A program made the position numbers and the translations under genes. The notes below the pieces were generated by a model. The model did not search any database. It saw nothing but the letters and a program-made list of their open reading frames with translations, and was not told the origin of the DNA. 64,000 nt of DNA from Cupriavidus nantongensis (GTDB lineage Bacteria; Pseudomonadota; Gammaproteobacteria; Burkholderiales; Burkholderiaceae). Positions 49,039 through 60,734 of the stretch are shown here, one piece after another. How positions within the stretch are numbered: the stretch's first letter is position 1; every line of letters starts with the position of its first letter. Location of the stretch: the NCBI RefSeq assembly GCF_001598055.1, contig NZ_CP014844.1, positions 3,499,642-3,563,641 on the forward strand, read 5' to 3'.

Positions 49039-50817
49039 TCAGAACGTACGGGCCTTCGGCGGCACGCTTTCCACCGTCAGCGGCTCCATCTTCACCGGCT
49101 TGTAGTCGAGGCGGTTGCCTTCGCTGTAGAACAGCGTGTGCTTGAGCCAGTTCTGGTCGTCGCGGTTGGGGAAGTCGCTGTGCGCGTGGGCACCGCGCGA
49201 TTCCTTGCGCGCCGCGGCCGAGATCATGGTGGCCTTGGCCACTTCCACCAGGTTGGCCACTTCCAGGGCTTCCACCAGCGCGGTGTTGAAGACCTTGGAC
49301 TTGTCCTTCAGGTGGATATTGTCAGCACGCTGCGCCACTTCCAGGATGCGCTCGACGCCTTCGTCCATCAGCTTCTGGGTACGGAACACGCCGGCATGCG
49401 ACTGCATGTTCTTGCGGATGTCGTTGGCGACGTCCTGCGTGTACTCGCCCGACGACGAGGCCTGCAGCTTGGCCAGGCGCGACAGCGCGCGGTCGGCGGC
49501 ATCGGCCGGCAGCGGCTTGTGCTCCTTCTGCTTCAGGCTCTGCGCGATGATGTGGTTGCCGGCGGCGCGGCCGAACACCACCAGGTCGAGCAGCGAGTTG
49601 GTGCCCAGGCGGTTGGCGCCGTGCACCGACACGCACGAGCATTCGCCGATCGCGTAGAAGCCGTTGACGACCTCGTTCGGGTTGCCGTTCTTCGGCACCA
49701 CCACCTGGCCGTGGTAGTTGGTCGGAATGCCGCCCATCTGGTAGTGGATGGTCGGGACCACCGGGATCGGTTCCTTGATCGCGTCGACGTTGGCGAACTT
49801 CAGGCCGATCTCGCGGATCGACGGCAGGCGCTTCATGATGGTCTCGGCGCCGACGTGGGTCAGGTCGAGCAGCACGTAGTCGCCGTTCGGGCCGCAGCCG
49901 CGGCCTTCCTTGATTTCCTGGTCCATCGAGCGCGACACGAAGTCGCGCGGCGCCAGGTCCTTCAGCGTGGGGGCGTAGCGCTCCATGAAGCGCTCGCCGT
50001 CCTTGTTGCGCAGGATACCGCCCTCGCCGCGCACGCCTTCGGTGATCAGCACGCCCGCGCCGGCCACGCCGGTCGGGTGGAACTGCCAGAACTCCATGTC
50101 TTCCAGCGGCACGCCCGCGCGTGCGGCCATGCCCAGGCCGTCACCGGTGTTGATGAAGGCGTTGGTGGAAGCGGCGTAGATGCGGCCGGCGCCGCCGGTC
50201 GCGAACAGCGTGGTCTTGGCCTCGAGGATGTAGACCTCGCCGGTTTCCATTTCCAGCGCGGTCACGCCCAGCACGTCGCCGTCCTGGTCGCGGATCAGGT
50301 CCAGCGCCATCCATTCGACGAAGAAGTGGGTCTTGGCGCGCACGTTGCGCTGGTACAGCGTATGCAGCAGCGCGTGGCCGGTACGGTCGGCCGCGGCGCA
50401 GGCGCGCTGCACCGGCTTTTCACCGTAGTTGGCGGTGTGGCCGCCGAACGGACGCTGGTAGATGGTGCCGTCGGGGTTGCGGTCGAACGGCATGCCGAAG
50501 TGCTCGAGCTCGTAAACGACCTTCGGCGCTTCCCGGCACATGAACTCGATCGCGTCCTGGTCACCCAGCCAGTCCGAGCCCTTGATGGTGTCGTAGAAGT
50601 GATAGTGCCAGTTGTCCTCGCTCATGTTGCCGAGCGAGGCACCGATGCCGCCCTGCGCCGCCACGGTGTGCGAGCGGGTCGGGAACACCTTGGACAGCAC
50701 GGCCACATTCAGGCCGGCTTCCGCGAGCTGGAGGGATGCGCGCATCCCGGCGCCGCCAGCACCGACGATGACCACGTCAAAGCGGCGACGCGGCAATCCA
50801 GTCTTGACTGCGACCAT
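49039..50817 (-). CDS. sdhA: Succinate dehydrogenase flavoprotein subunit
   Basis: This 592-residue subunit oxidises succinate to fumarate. The FAD motif VGAGGAGMRAS lies at 18-28 and His50 in PTRSHTVAAQGG is the likely covalent FAD site. GEGGILRNKDGERFMERYAP is the active-site region. It begins 3 bp after the sdhD stop. Confidence 0.98.
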   Translation of the reverse strand: MVAVKTGLPRRRFDVVIVGAGGAGMRASLQLAEAGLNVAVLSKVFPTRSHTVAAQGGIGASLGNMSEDNWHYHFYDTIKGSDWLGDQDAIEFMCREAPKVVYELEHFGMPFDRNPDGTIYQRPFGGHTANYGEKPVQRACAAADRTGHALLHTLYQRNVRAKTHFFVEWMALDLIRDQDGDVLGVTALEMETGEVYILEAKTTLFATGGAGRIYAASTNAFINTGDGLGMAARAGVPLEDMEFWQFHPTGVAGAGVLITEGVRGEGGILRNKDGERFMERYAPTLKDLAPRDFVSRSMDQEIKEGRGCGPNGDYVLLDLTHVGAETIMKRLPSIREIGLKFANVDAIKEPIPVVPTIHYQMGGIPTNYHGQVVVPKNGNPNEVVNGFYAIGECSCVSVHGANRLGTNSLLDLVVFGRAAGNHIIAQSLKQKEHKPLPADAADRALSRLAKLQASSSGEYTQDVANDIRKNMQSHAGVFRTQKLMDEGVERILEVAQRADNIHLKDKSKVFNTALVEALEVANLVEVAKATMISAAARKESRGAHAHSDFPNRDDQNWLKHTLFYSEGNRLDYKPVKMEPLTVESVPPKARTF

Positions 50818-50820
50818 TTA

Positions 50821-51186
50821 TTACACCCTCCAGAGAATCTGAGCAGCGTAGCCCGCGCAACCGACGAGCCACAGAATCGTAAGAACTTGCAGCACGAGGC
50901 GCACCGCCATCGGCTTCACATAGTCCATCCAGATATCGCGCACGCCGATCCAGGCGTGATACAGCAACGACAGGATGGTCAGGAACGTGATGATCTTCAT
51001 CCACTGGTTGGCGAAGAGCCCTGCCCACGCTTCATACGAAGCGCCGTTCGACAGCAGGAAGGCAATCGCCAGGATCACGGTGAAGACCACCATGACCACG
51101 GCGGTGACGCGTTGCGCGAGCCAGTCTTTCAGGCCGTAGTGTGCACCGACGACAAGACGCTTGGGACCGATATTGTTATTTGCCAC
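50821..51186 (-). CDS. sdhD: Succinate dehydrogenase membrane subunit SdhD
   Basis: This 121-residue anchor has three membrane helices. LYHAWIGVRDIWMDYVKP contains the His and Asp/Tyr residues for haem and quinone contact in this family. It lies 11 bp after sdhC and 3 bp before sdhA. Confidence 0.93.
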   Translation of the reverse strand: MANNNIGPKRLVVGAHYGLKDWLAQRVTAVVMVVFTVILAIAFLLSNGASYEAWAGLFANQWMKIITFLTILSLLYHAWIGVRDIWMDYVKPMAVRLVLQVLTILWLVGCAGYAAQILWRV

Positions 51187-51197
51187 CTTGATTCTCC

Positions 51198-51608
51198 TCA
51201 GAACAGGCCGAACAGCTTCAGGCCGAAAATCAGGGTGAGCAGCAGGCTGACAACCAGCACGCTGACGGCAGACTTGGCCGAGGCGGGCTTGGAGACACCA
51301 ACGTGCACGTCCAGCAGCAGGAAGCGGATGCCGGCGCAGAAGTGATGCAGATAACCCCAGATCAGGGCCAGCACAACCAGCTTGACAAAGCCGCCGGACA
51401 GAAGGGCCGAGAACTTTGCGAAGCTCAGTTCGGAGGTGATGCTCTGCTCAAACAGATACAGGACGAAGGGAAGGAGGAGGAACATCAGTGCACCGCTCAC
51501 GCGATGCAGGATGGATACCTTGCCGGCCCAGGGCAACCGGTATTTCGCGATCTGCGAAATACCGATATTCCGGAACTCCGGCCTGGCTTGTTTGACGGCT
51601 TCAGCCAT
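51198..51608 (-). CDS. sdhC: Succinate dehydrogenase cytochrome b556 subunit SdhC
   Basis: This 136-residue anchor has three helices. KVSILHRVSGALMF is the quinone-site motif and GYLHHFCAGIRFLLLD carries the haem ligand His. The start MAEAVKQARPEFRNIG is preferred on family alignment; an in-frame ATG four codons earlier (51620) has no better ribosome site. It is the first gene of the operon. Confidence 0.92.
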   Translation of the reverse strand: MAEAVKQARPEFRNIGISQIAKYRLPWAGKVSILHRVSGALMFLLLPFVLYLFEQSITSELSFAKFSALLSGGFVKLVVLALIWGYLHHFCAGIRFLLLDVHVGVSKPASAKSAVSVLVVSLLLTLIFGLKLFGLF

Positions 51609-51887
51609 GCGAGACCCCATTAGCGGTAAACAAAGAAACGAAACTGCCATTGCCTGCATGCAACGGGATGCATTAGGGCAAATCCATGAGATTTTAGCGC
51701 CTTTGTTGCGCGCTGCACCAATAATTTTCTGCTATCACGGCCCGACAAGCGCCGCCCGACAATCGCACACTTCGCACATCCAGCGCGCCACTTCACGCGA
51801 CAACCAGCGCGTCGCGCAACCGCCGGCAAATACCATGGCCAGGCCCACAATAATCGGCGCGCGCGCACCTGGCGCGGCGCCGTCATT

Positions 51888-52796
51888 TCAGCTCAGGTCG
51901 TTCTGGTAATAGTGCCGGGTGGTGACGTAGAGCCCACGGCGCACTTCCACGGGGCGGTCGCCATAGGTGTAGGACACGCGCTCGACCGACAGCAGCGGCG
52001 CGCCCACCGGCACGGACAGCAGCTCGGCGGCGGTCTCGTCGGCGGGCACGGCGCGGATTTTTTCCGAGGCGCGAATCATGCGCGTACCGAATTCGGCCTC
52101 GAACAATGCATACATGGGGCCTTTCCACTCGGTCAGCTTTTCCGCGGTCAGGCCCTTGAAGTTGGCGCCGAGCAGCCAGATTTCGTCCAGCACGGTCGAC
52201 TCGCCGGAGAAAGTCAGCACGCGGCGGATCTGCACCACGCTGTCGCCGGTGCGGATATCGAGCAGCCGCGCGATTTCGGCTGGGGCGCGCAGGCGCTTGC
52301 ATTCGAGCACGCGGCTGGCGCCGTAATGGGGTTCGCCCTCGTCCGGGACGAGGCGCAGGAAACGGAACTTGACCACGTCTTCATGGTGCGTGGTCACGAA
52401 GGTGCCCTTGCCCTGGCGGCGCGCCACCAGGTTCTCGGCGGCGAGTTCGTCGATGGCCTTGCGCACCGTGCCCTGGCTGACCTTGTAGCGCGACGCCAGC
52501 TCCATCTCGCTGGGAATCATCTCGCCCGGCTTCCATTCGCCGGATTGCAGGCTGCGCGTGATCAGCGCCTTGATCTGCTGGTAAAGCGGGCTGAACGTGG
52601 GCGATGGCACTGACTGCAGACCGGGAGCGGGACCAGGAGAGGCACCTGAAGCGGCACCAGTTTGCGGGGCGGCCTGCGGCGCGGCGGCCGGCGCTGGCGG
52701 CGAAAGCGGCTGCGTCCCGGCGCCAGGCGTGGCGGCGCCAGATTCCTGCGCGCCGGGTGTGGCCGCGCCGGTCAGGGACGTAGGCAGGGAGGACAT
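51888..52796 (-). CDS. GntR/HutC family regulator beside mdh and sdh
   Basis: This 302-residue protein has an unusual N-terminal tail of about 65 residues rich in Pro, Ala and Gly, then a GntR winged helix (about 68-135, SEMELASRYKVSQGTVRKAI) and a UTRA effector domain of the HutC type (about 155-300). Its location between sdhC and mdh and the palindrome at 52851-52870 suggest control of TCA genes. The true start may be later, since the tail is low complexity. The ligand is unknown. Confidence 0.9.
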   Translation of the reverse strand: MSSLPTSLTGAATPGAQESGAATPGAGTQPLSPPAPAAAPQAAPQTGAASGASPGPAPGLQSVPSPTFSPLYQQIKALITRSLQSGEWKPGEMIPSEMELASRYKVSQGTVRKAIDELAAENLVARRQGKGTFVTTHHEDVVKFRFLRLVPDEGEPHYGASRVLECKRLRAPAEIARLLDIRTGDSVVQIRRVLTFSGESTVLDEIWLLGANFKGLTAEKLTEWKGPMYALFEAEFGTRMIRASEKIRAVPADETAAELLSVPVGAPLLSVERVSYTYGDRPVEVRRGLYVTTRHYYQNDLS

Positions 52797-52850
52797 AGCG
52801 CGATTTCACCACAAAAGGGCGAGTAACGTCCAGCCTTACGTTAATTGTCT

Positions 52851-52870
52851 TATGTCTTATATAAGACATA
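52851..52870. promoter_or_regulatory. 20 bp perfect palindrome, likely GntR operator
   Basis: TATGTCTTAT and ATAAGACATA are exact reverse complements. A third copy of the GTCTTAT half-site lies directly to the left (52848-52854). It sits 54 bp above the GntR start and 4 bp upstream of the -35 box of a promoter that points at mdh. Confidence 0.8.
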
Positions 52871-52874
52871 TGAA

Positions 52875-52904
52875 TTGACAGGATGGAGAGGCCGGGCCTA
52901 CACT
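52875..52904 (+). promoter_or_regulatory. Candidate mdh promoter
   Basis: A perfect TTGACA (52875-52880) is followed after 18 bp by TACACT (52899-52904). The leader to mdh would be about 300 nt. The palindrome abuts the -35 box. Confidence 0.55.
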
Positions 52905-53208
52905 CGCGCTGGTCCACGCCCGCGAGCGCCCGCCCCCAGGCACGCCAGCTGCCGCCCCAGGACGGAAATGTACCGCGCCCGCGGCGGCACGGTCTGGAAA
53001 TGGCGCCTCGCTTCGCAGTAGACTAACGCCTTGTTGCATCACCATGACCCGTTGTGGCTCTCCCCCACCGGCCCCGCCAACTGGCTCCGGCGGACGGCCG
53101 CTCCCCGCTGTGGCGACAACCAGCACCCGGTGACACACCGCGCGCCCCTGCATGGCGCCGGCGCGCCACCGACCGGCATTCCCCCTTCTATCGTTTGGAG
53201 ATTTACTC

Positions 53209-54192
53209 ATGGCTAAAGCCCCAATGCGCGTCGCAGTGACCGGCGCCGCTGGCCAGATCGGCTACTCCCTGCTGTTCCGCATCGCCAACGGCGACATGCT
53301 GGGCAAAGACCAGCCGGTCATCCTCCAACTGCTCGACCTCCCGCAAGCCCAGCAAGCCGTCAAGGGCGTGGTGATGGAACTGGAAGACTGCGCGTTCCCG
53401 CTGCTGGCCGGCGTGGTCATCACCGATGACCCCAAGGTTGCTTTCAAGGACGCCGACGTGGCCCTGCTGGTGGGCGCCCGTCCGCGCAGCAAGGGCATGG
53501 AGCGCAAGGACCTGCTCGAAGCCAATGCCCAGATCTTCACGGTGCAGGGCAAGGCGCTGGACGAAGTCGCCAGCCGCAATGTCAAGGTGCTGGTGGTCGG
53601 CAACCCGGCCAACACCAACGCCTACATCGCCATGAAGTCGGCCCCGAACCTGCCGCGCGAGAACTTCACCGCGATGCTGCGCCTGGACCACAACCGCGCG
53701 CTGTCGCAGATCGCCGCCAAGACCGGCAAGCCGGTGTCGTCGATCGAGAAGCTGTTCGTATGGGGCAACCACAGCCCGACCATGTACGCCGACTACCGCT
53801 ACGCCACCGTCGACGGCCAGAGCGTCAAGGACCTGATCAACGACCCGGTATGGAACAACGACGTGTTCCTGCCGACCGTCGGCAAGCGCGGCGCCGCCAT
53901 CATCGAGGCGCGTGGCCTGTCGTCGGCCGCCTCGGCCGCCAATGCCGCCATCGACCACGTGCGCGACTGGGTGCTGGGCAGCAACGGCAAGGTCGTCACC
54001 ATGGGCATCCCGTCCAACGGTGAGTACGGCATCCCGGCCGACACCATGTTCGGCTACCCGGTGACCACCGCCAACGGCAAGTACGAAATCGTCAAGGGTC
54101 TGGAGATCGACGCCTACAGCCAGGAGAAGATCAACATCACCCTGAAGGAACTGGAAGAAGAAAAGGCCGGCGTGCAGCATCTGCTGGGCTGA
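53209..54192 (+). CDS. mdh: Malate dehydrogenase
   Basis: This 327-residue NAD-dependent enzyme interconverts malate and oxaloacetate. [20 protein letters not shown] binds [16 protein letters not shown] and [12 protein letters not shown] contain the catalytic residues, including the His. Length and sequence fit the lactate-dehydrogenase-like type of proteobacteria. It is monocistronic by its strong terminator. Confidence 0.97.
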
Positions 54193-54213
54193 TCTTCCGA
54201 ACGCTCGACGAAA

Positions 54214-54262
54214 GACCGGGGTTCCGCAACGATTCAAGAATCGGCGCGGACCCCGGTTTTTT
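54214..54262 (+). terminator. mdh terminator
   Basis: ACCGGGGTTCCGC pairs with GCGGACCCCGGT around a ~20 base loop that itself contains a small CGATTC/GAATCG dyad; six T residues follow. It begins 22 bp after mdh. Confidence 0.85.
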
Positions 54263-54319
54263 CATAGGCAGCGCCCAGGCGCCCTGCCCTGTCCGCCAAC
54301 TTCAACTTTCCGAATCCAC

Positions 54320-55300
54320 GTGCATCCTTCCGAGGTCTTGTTCCAGGGCGAAGCCATCCCGGTCCAGCTGCCGGTGTGTGACCATTACGCGGGCAGCGAA
54401 AAGCTGATGCGCAAGTCGCTGGCCCTGCAACAAGAGCTTGGCCCGGTCTTCGACATCACCTTCGACTGCGAGGACGGCGCCGCCGTGGGCCATGAGCGCG
54501 AGCACGCCGAACTGTGCGCGCGGCTGGTCAACAGCCCGCTCAATGCCCACAACCGCGTGGGCGTGCGCATCCATGACCCGGCCCATCCCAGCTGGCGCCA
54601 GGACGTCGACGTGCTGGTGCGCGCCGCCGGGGCGCGGCTGGCCTATGTGGTGGTGCCCAAGGTTACCGACGTGGTCGAGGTCGCGCGCGTGACCGACCAT
54701 GTCAACCAGGTCGCGCGCAGCGCCGGCATTGCCCGCCATATCCCGATCCATGTGCTGATCGAAACCCATGCCGCGCTGGAGCAGGCCTTCGATATCGCCG
54801 CGCTGGTGCAGGTGGAATGCCTGAGCTTCGGGCTGATGGACTTTGTCTCGGCCCACCACGGCGCGATTCCCGGCGAGGCCATGCGCTCGCCGCAGCAGTT
54901 CGAGCACCCGCTGGTGCGCCGCGCCATGCTGGAGATTTCCGCCGCCTGCCACCGCCACGGCAAGGTGCCGTCGCACAACGTCAGCACCGACGTGCAGGCG
55001 CCGCAGCGCGCCGGCGACGATGCGCTGCGCGCGCGCTGCGAATTCGGCTACCTGCGCAAGTGGAGCATCCATCCGGGCCAGATCGCGCCGATCGTGGCGG
55101 CGTTCCGCCCCGGCGCCGACGAGATCGGCGCCGCCAGCCAGATCCTGCTGGCCGCGCATGAAAACAACTGGGCGCCGATCCGCCATGAAGGGCAGCTGCA
55201 CGACCGCGCCAGCTACCGCTATTACTGGTCGCTGCTGCAGCGCGCGCAGGCCACCGGCACGCCGCTGCCGGCCAACGTGGAAGCGCTGTTCTTCGGCTGA
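54320..55300 (+). CDS. CitE-like HpcH/HpaI family lyase
   Basis: This 326-residue TIM-barrel protein is related to the citrate lyase beta subunit and malyl-CoA lyases. [14 protein letters not shown] has the Glu/Asp metal site, and [17 protein letters not shown] and [14 protein letters not shown] are family motifs. It starts with GTG ([14 protein letters not shown]). There are no citD or citF genes, so it is not citrate lyase proper. It lies 64 bp upstream of prpC and may cleave a methylcitrate-, malyl- or citramalyl-type compound; the substrate is not determined. Confidence 0.85.
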   Translation: MHPSEVLFQGEAIPVQLPVCDHYAGSEKLMRKSLALQQELGPVFDITFDCEDGAAVGHEREHAELCARLVNSPLNAHNRVGVRIHDPAHPSWRQDVDVLVRAAGARLAYVVVPKVTDVVEVARVTDHVNQVARSAGIARHIPIHVLIETHAALEQAFDIAALVQVECLSFGLMDFVSAHHGAIPGEAMRSPQQFEHPLVRRAMLEISAACHRHGKVPSHNVSTDVQAPQRAGDDALRARCEFGYLRKWSIHPGQIAPIVAAFRPGADEIGAASQILLAAHENNWAPIRHEGQLHDRASYRYYWSLLQRAQATGTPLPANVEALFFG

Positions 55301-55364
55301 GGCCGGTTCCAGACCCACCCAATCGATCCCATCATCATCATCCGCAGTGCCCAAGGAGACACGG

Positions 55365-56573
55365 ATGCCTGCCTCGAAGCTTGCCGCGACCGACCCCACG
55401 CTCGACCCCGCACCCGGCACCGGGACTAGCGCGCCGGCCGCGCCGCGGGCCAAGAAATCCGTCGCGCTGTCGGGCGTGACCGCCGGCAACACCGCGCTGT
55501 GCACCGTCGGCCGTACCGGCAACGACCTGCACTACCGCGGCTACGACATCCTCGATATCGCCGAGACCTGCGAGTTCGAGGAAACCGCCCACCTGCTGGT
55601 GCACGGCAAGCTGCCGACCAGGTCCGAGCTGGCCGCCTACAAGGCCAAGCTCAAGAGCCTGCGCGGCCTGCCCGCCAACGTCAAGGCGGCGCTGGAATGG
55701 GTGCCCGCCAGCGCGCACCCGATGGACGTGATGCGCACCGGCGTGTCGGTGCTGGGCACGGTGCTGCCGGAGAAGGAAGACCACAACACCCCGGGCGCAC
55801 GCGACATCGCCGACCGCCTGATGGCCAGCCTCGGCTCGATGCTGCTGTACTGGTACCACTCCAGCCACAACGGCCGCCGCATCGAGGTGGAAACCGACGA
55901 CGACTCGATCGGCGGCCACTTCCTGCACCTGCTGCACGGCGAGAAGCCGTCGGCGCTGTGGGAGCGCGCCATGAACACCTCGCTCAACCTGTACGCCGAG
56001 CACGAGTTCAACGCGTCGACCTTCGCCGCGCGCGTGATCGCCGGCACCGGTTCCGACATGTACTCGTCGATCGCCGGCGCGATCGGCGCGCTGCGCGGCC
56101 CCAAGCACGGCGGCGCCAACGAGGTCGCGTTCGAGATCCAGAAGCGCTACGACAACCCGGACGAGGCCCAGGCCGACATCACCCGCCGCGTCGAGAACAA
56201 GGAAGTCGTGATCGGCTTCGGCCACCCGGTGTACACCACCGGCGACCCGCGCAACCAGGTGATCAAGGAAGTGGCGAAGCGGCTGTCGAAGGACGCCGGC
56301 TCGATGAAGATGTTCGACATCGCCGAGCGCCTGGAAACGGTGATGTGGGACATCAAGAAGATGTTCCCCAACCTGGACTGGTTCAGCGCGGTCAGCTACC
56401 ACATGATGGGCGTGCCCACCGCGATGTTCACGCCGCTGTTCGTGATTGCGCGCACCTCGGGCTGGGCCGCGCATATCATCGAGCAGCGCATGGACAACAA
56501 GATCATCCGCCCCAGCGCCAACTACACCGGGCCGGAAAACCTGAAGTTTGTGCCGATCGGCAAGCGCAAGTGA
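55365..56573 (+). CDS. prpC: 2-methylcitrate synthase
   Basis: This 402-residue enzyme condenses propionyl-CoA and oxaloacetate. It is shorter than GltA and has the PrpC-like [18 protein letters not shown] start and [12 protein letters not shown], with catalytic motifs [33 protein letters not shown] and [15 protein letters not shown]. An Ala/Pro-rich tail of about 28 residues precedes the conserved part. A good AAGGAG site precedes the ATG. prpB and prpR are not beside it, so citrate synthase-like use cannot be excluded. Confidence 0.85.
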   Translation: MPASKLAATDPTLDPAPGTGTSAPAAPRAKKSVALSGVTAGNTALCTVGRTGNDLHYRGYDILDIAETCEFEETAHLLVHGKLPTRSELAAYKAKLKSLRGLPANVKAALEWVPASAHPMDVMRTGVSVLGTVLPEKEDHNTPGARDIADRLMASLGSMLLYWYHSSHNGRRIEVETDDDSIGGHFLHLLHGEKPSALWERAMNTSLNLYAEHEFNASTFAARVIAGTGSDMYSSIAGAIGALRGPKHGGANEVAFEIQKRYDNPDEAQADITRRVENKEVVIGFGHPVYTTGDPRNQVIKEVAKRLSKDAGSMKMFDIAERLETVMWDIKKMFPNLDWFSAVSYHMMGVPTAMFTPLFVIARTSGWAAHIIEQRMDNKIIRPSANYTGPENLKFVPIGKRK

Positions 56574-56763
56574 AGCCGAGCCAAGTGAAGCCGGCGCAAG
56601 TGCAGCCGGCCCAACAGCGGCGCCGGATTATGTAACCAAAGCCCAGAGCACTACGCCGCCCCGGCCAAATCGTAGAGAATAGCGGCGGCAATGATCCCAG
56701 CGCCGCCCGCCTGCCGGGCACATGACCATAACTCGATTCCAGTATCCGAAAGGCACTCACAAA

Positions 56764-57324
56764 ATGAAACATCTTGTCCTGGCCGCCTGCATCGGCGCCT
56801 TCAGCCTGACCACCGCCACCGCCGTGATGGCGCAGGAACCGGCCAAGAAGACCACCACCAAGAAGAAGTCGTCGACCAAGAAGAAGGCCGCCGCCGGCGC
56901 GGCCGCCGCGGCCGGCACCGCCGCGGCGGTGGCCCCGAGCGGCGAGAAGTGGCAGTGCGAGCTGGGCAACAGCCTGTATATCGCCGGCGACATGCTGCGC
57001 GATGAAATCCTGACCGTGCACTGGCAAGGCCGCGACTACAAGCTGCCGCGCCAGGCCACCGTGACCGGCGCCGACCGTTACTACGACGCCCGCACCGGCC
57101 TGGACCTGGTGGTGATCCCGAGCAAGGCCATGCTGTTCAACAAGAACCTGGGCCAGCGCCTTGCCGACGACTGCCAGAGCGCCGCCATGCAGGCCGGCGC
57201 CGCGGCCCCGACCCAGGCCGGCGGCCTGCGCGCGCCGGCCACGACCCCGCTGCTGGTCACCCCGCCGGACGGCCAGACGATCCAGCCGGGAAGCACCCAG
57301 CAAACCGCCGCGCCGAGGCAGTAA
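56764..57324 (+). CDS. Periplasmic MliC-like protein with Lys-rich linker
   Basis: This 186-residue protein has a signal peptide (cleavage after AVMA, about residue 23) and a Lys/Thr/Ser-rich stretch (TTTKKKSSTKKK). An Ala run comes next, then a domain of about 75 residues with WQCELGNSL, VHWQGRDYKLPR and late Cys in LADDC. The pattern W-x-C ... W-x-G-x-x-Y-x-L ... Cys resembles the MliC/PliC lysozyme inhibitor fold. The function is inferred from that pattern only. A very strong terminator follows. Confidence 0.7.
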   Translation: MKHLVLAACIGAFSLTTATAVMAQEPAKKTTTKKKSSTKKKAAAGAAAAAGTAAAVAPSGEKWQCELGNSLYIAGDMLRDEILTVHWQGRDYKLPRQATVTGADRYYDARTGLDLVVIPSKAMLFNKNLGQRLADDCQSAAMQAGAAAPTQAGGLRAPATTPLLVTPPDGQTIQPGSTQQTAAPRQ

Positions 57325-57333
57325 GCCGTACCG

Positions 57334-57376
57334 GGGCGCTGGCGGCCGCTGACTTGCGGCCGCCAGCGCCCTTTTT
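57334..57376 (+). terminator. Terminator after the MliC-like gene
   Basis: A perfect 16 bp GC-rich stem (57334-57349 with 57356-57371) has a six-base loop and is followed by five T residues. It begins 10 bp after the stop. Confidence 0.93.
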
Positions 57377-57538
57377 CCTTGCCGTGCCGGGTGGCGGTCA
57401 AGCCGCACCCCGGTTAGAGTATGCAGTTGCAGTGCGCTGCCTGCCTCGGACCGCGGTCAAACGCCGTGGCAGCGCACCGGGGTCTCGATTCAGGTCCGAG
57501 CCAATGCCATCGCATCATCCTTCGATCGGAGTACGGCA

Positions 57539-60244
<2,706 letters not shown>

Positions 60245-60262
60245 GCGCCGACCGCGTCATCG

Positions 60263-60311
60263 ACGCCGCCTGCCCTGCCCCTTTACCGGGGCGCGGCCAG
60301 GCGGCGTTTTT
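60263..60311 (+). terminator. acnA terminator
   Basis: ACGCCGCCTG and CAGGCGGCGT enclose an inner GCCCC/GGGGC hairpin and are followed by T residues. It starts 19 bp after acnA. Confidence 0.85.
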
Positions 60312-60363
60312 CATTGGCGCTTGCGCCCCGGGCATCACCTGCAGCGTCGCCCCGGCGCGTGTA

Positions 60364-60392
60364 AGTTTGACGCAAGCCATGGCTGTCAAACT
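60364..60392. promoter_or_regulatory. Inverted repeat upstream of small membrane ORF
   Basis: Eight-base arms AGTTTGAC (60364-60371) and GTCAAACT (60385-60392) are 13 bp apart. The left arm includes a TTGACG that could be a -35 box. It lies 70 bp above the 54-residue protein and may be an operator. Confidence 0.4.
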
Positions 60393-60461
60393 GTGTCGCA
60401 CAAGAACGCGGCCGAACCACCGCAAGCCGGACCCCGGCATCACCCAGAACCAGGAGACACC

Positions 60462-60626
60462 ATGGTCAAGATCCTCATCGCATTCATCGTGGTCGCCGGC
60501 GCGGCCCTCTACCTGCTGACCAAGGGCGGCAGCGACGTTTCCATTTCCGGCGAGTCGCACAGCGTCGAAAGCCACGCGTCCGCAGCCCCGGCAGCGTCCG
60601 CGGCGTCCGCCCCGGCCGAGAAATAA
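60462..60626 (+). CDS. 54-residue single-helix membrane protein
   Basis: The protein starts MVKILIAFIVVAGAALYLLT, one membrane helix (about 3-19), followed by a short polar region and an Ala/Ser/Pro-rich tail. A strong AGGAG site sits 6 bp before the ATG. It stands alone between acnA and the DUF2863 gene. I do not recognise a family; a helper or stress small membrane protein is possible. Confidence 0.7.
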   Translation: MVKILIAFIVVAGAALYLLTKGGSDVSISGESHSVESHASAAPAASAASAPAEK

Positions 60627-60734
60627 TCGCCGCGCAGGCAGCGGCGTCCACATCGACCGCACGCATATAGCGGTCTCCCTGTCAACGCAGCGAGTAGAAT
60701 ACCGTTTTACGCAAAAAACGGACGGTTTCTTTCT

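Larger units (their letters stand above)
52797..53208. other. Divergent gap GntR gene / mdh
   Basis: This 412 bp control region holds a short dyad at 52814-52833 (TAACGT/ACGTTA), a 20 bp palindrome and a plus-strand promoter. Then come ~300 bp up to mdh with no supported gene. The mdh ribosome site TTTGGAG lies at its end. Confidence 0.6.

Noticed and set aside
54302..55522. 406-codon minus-strand frame opposite the CitE-like gene
   Set aside because: The plus-strand protein has clear family motifs and the minus frame has none.
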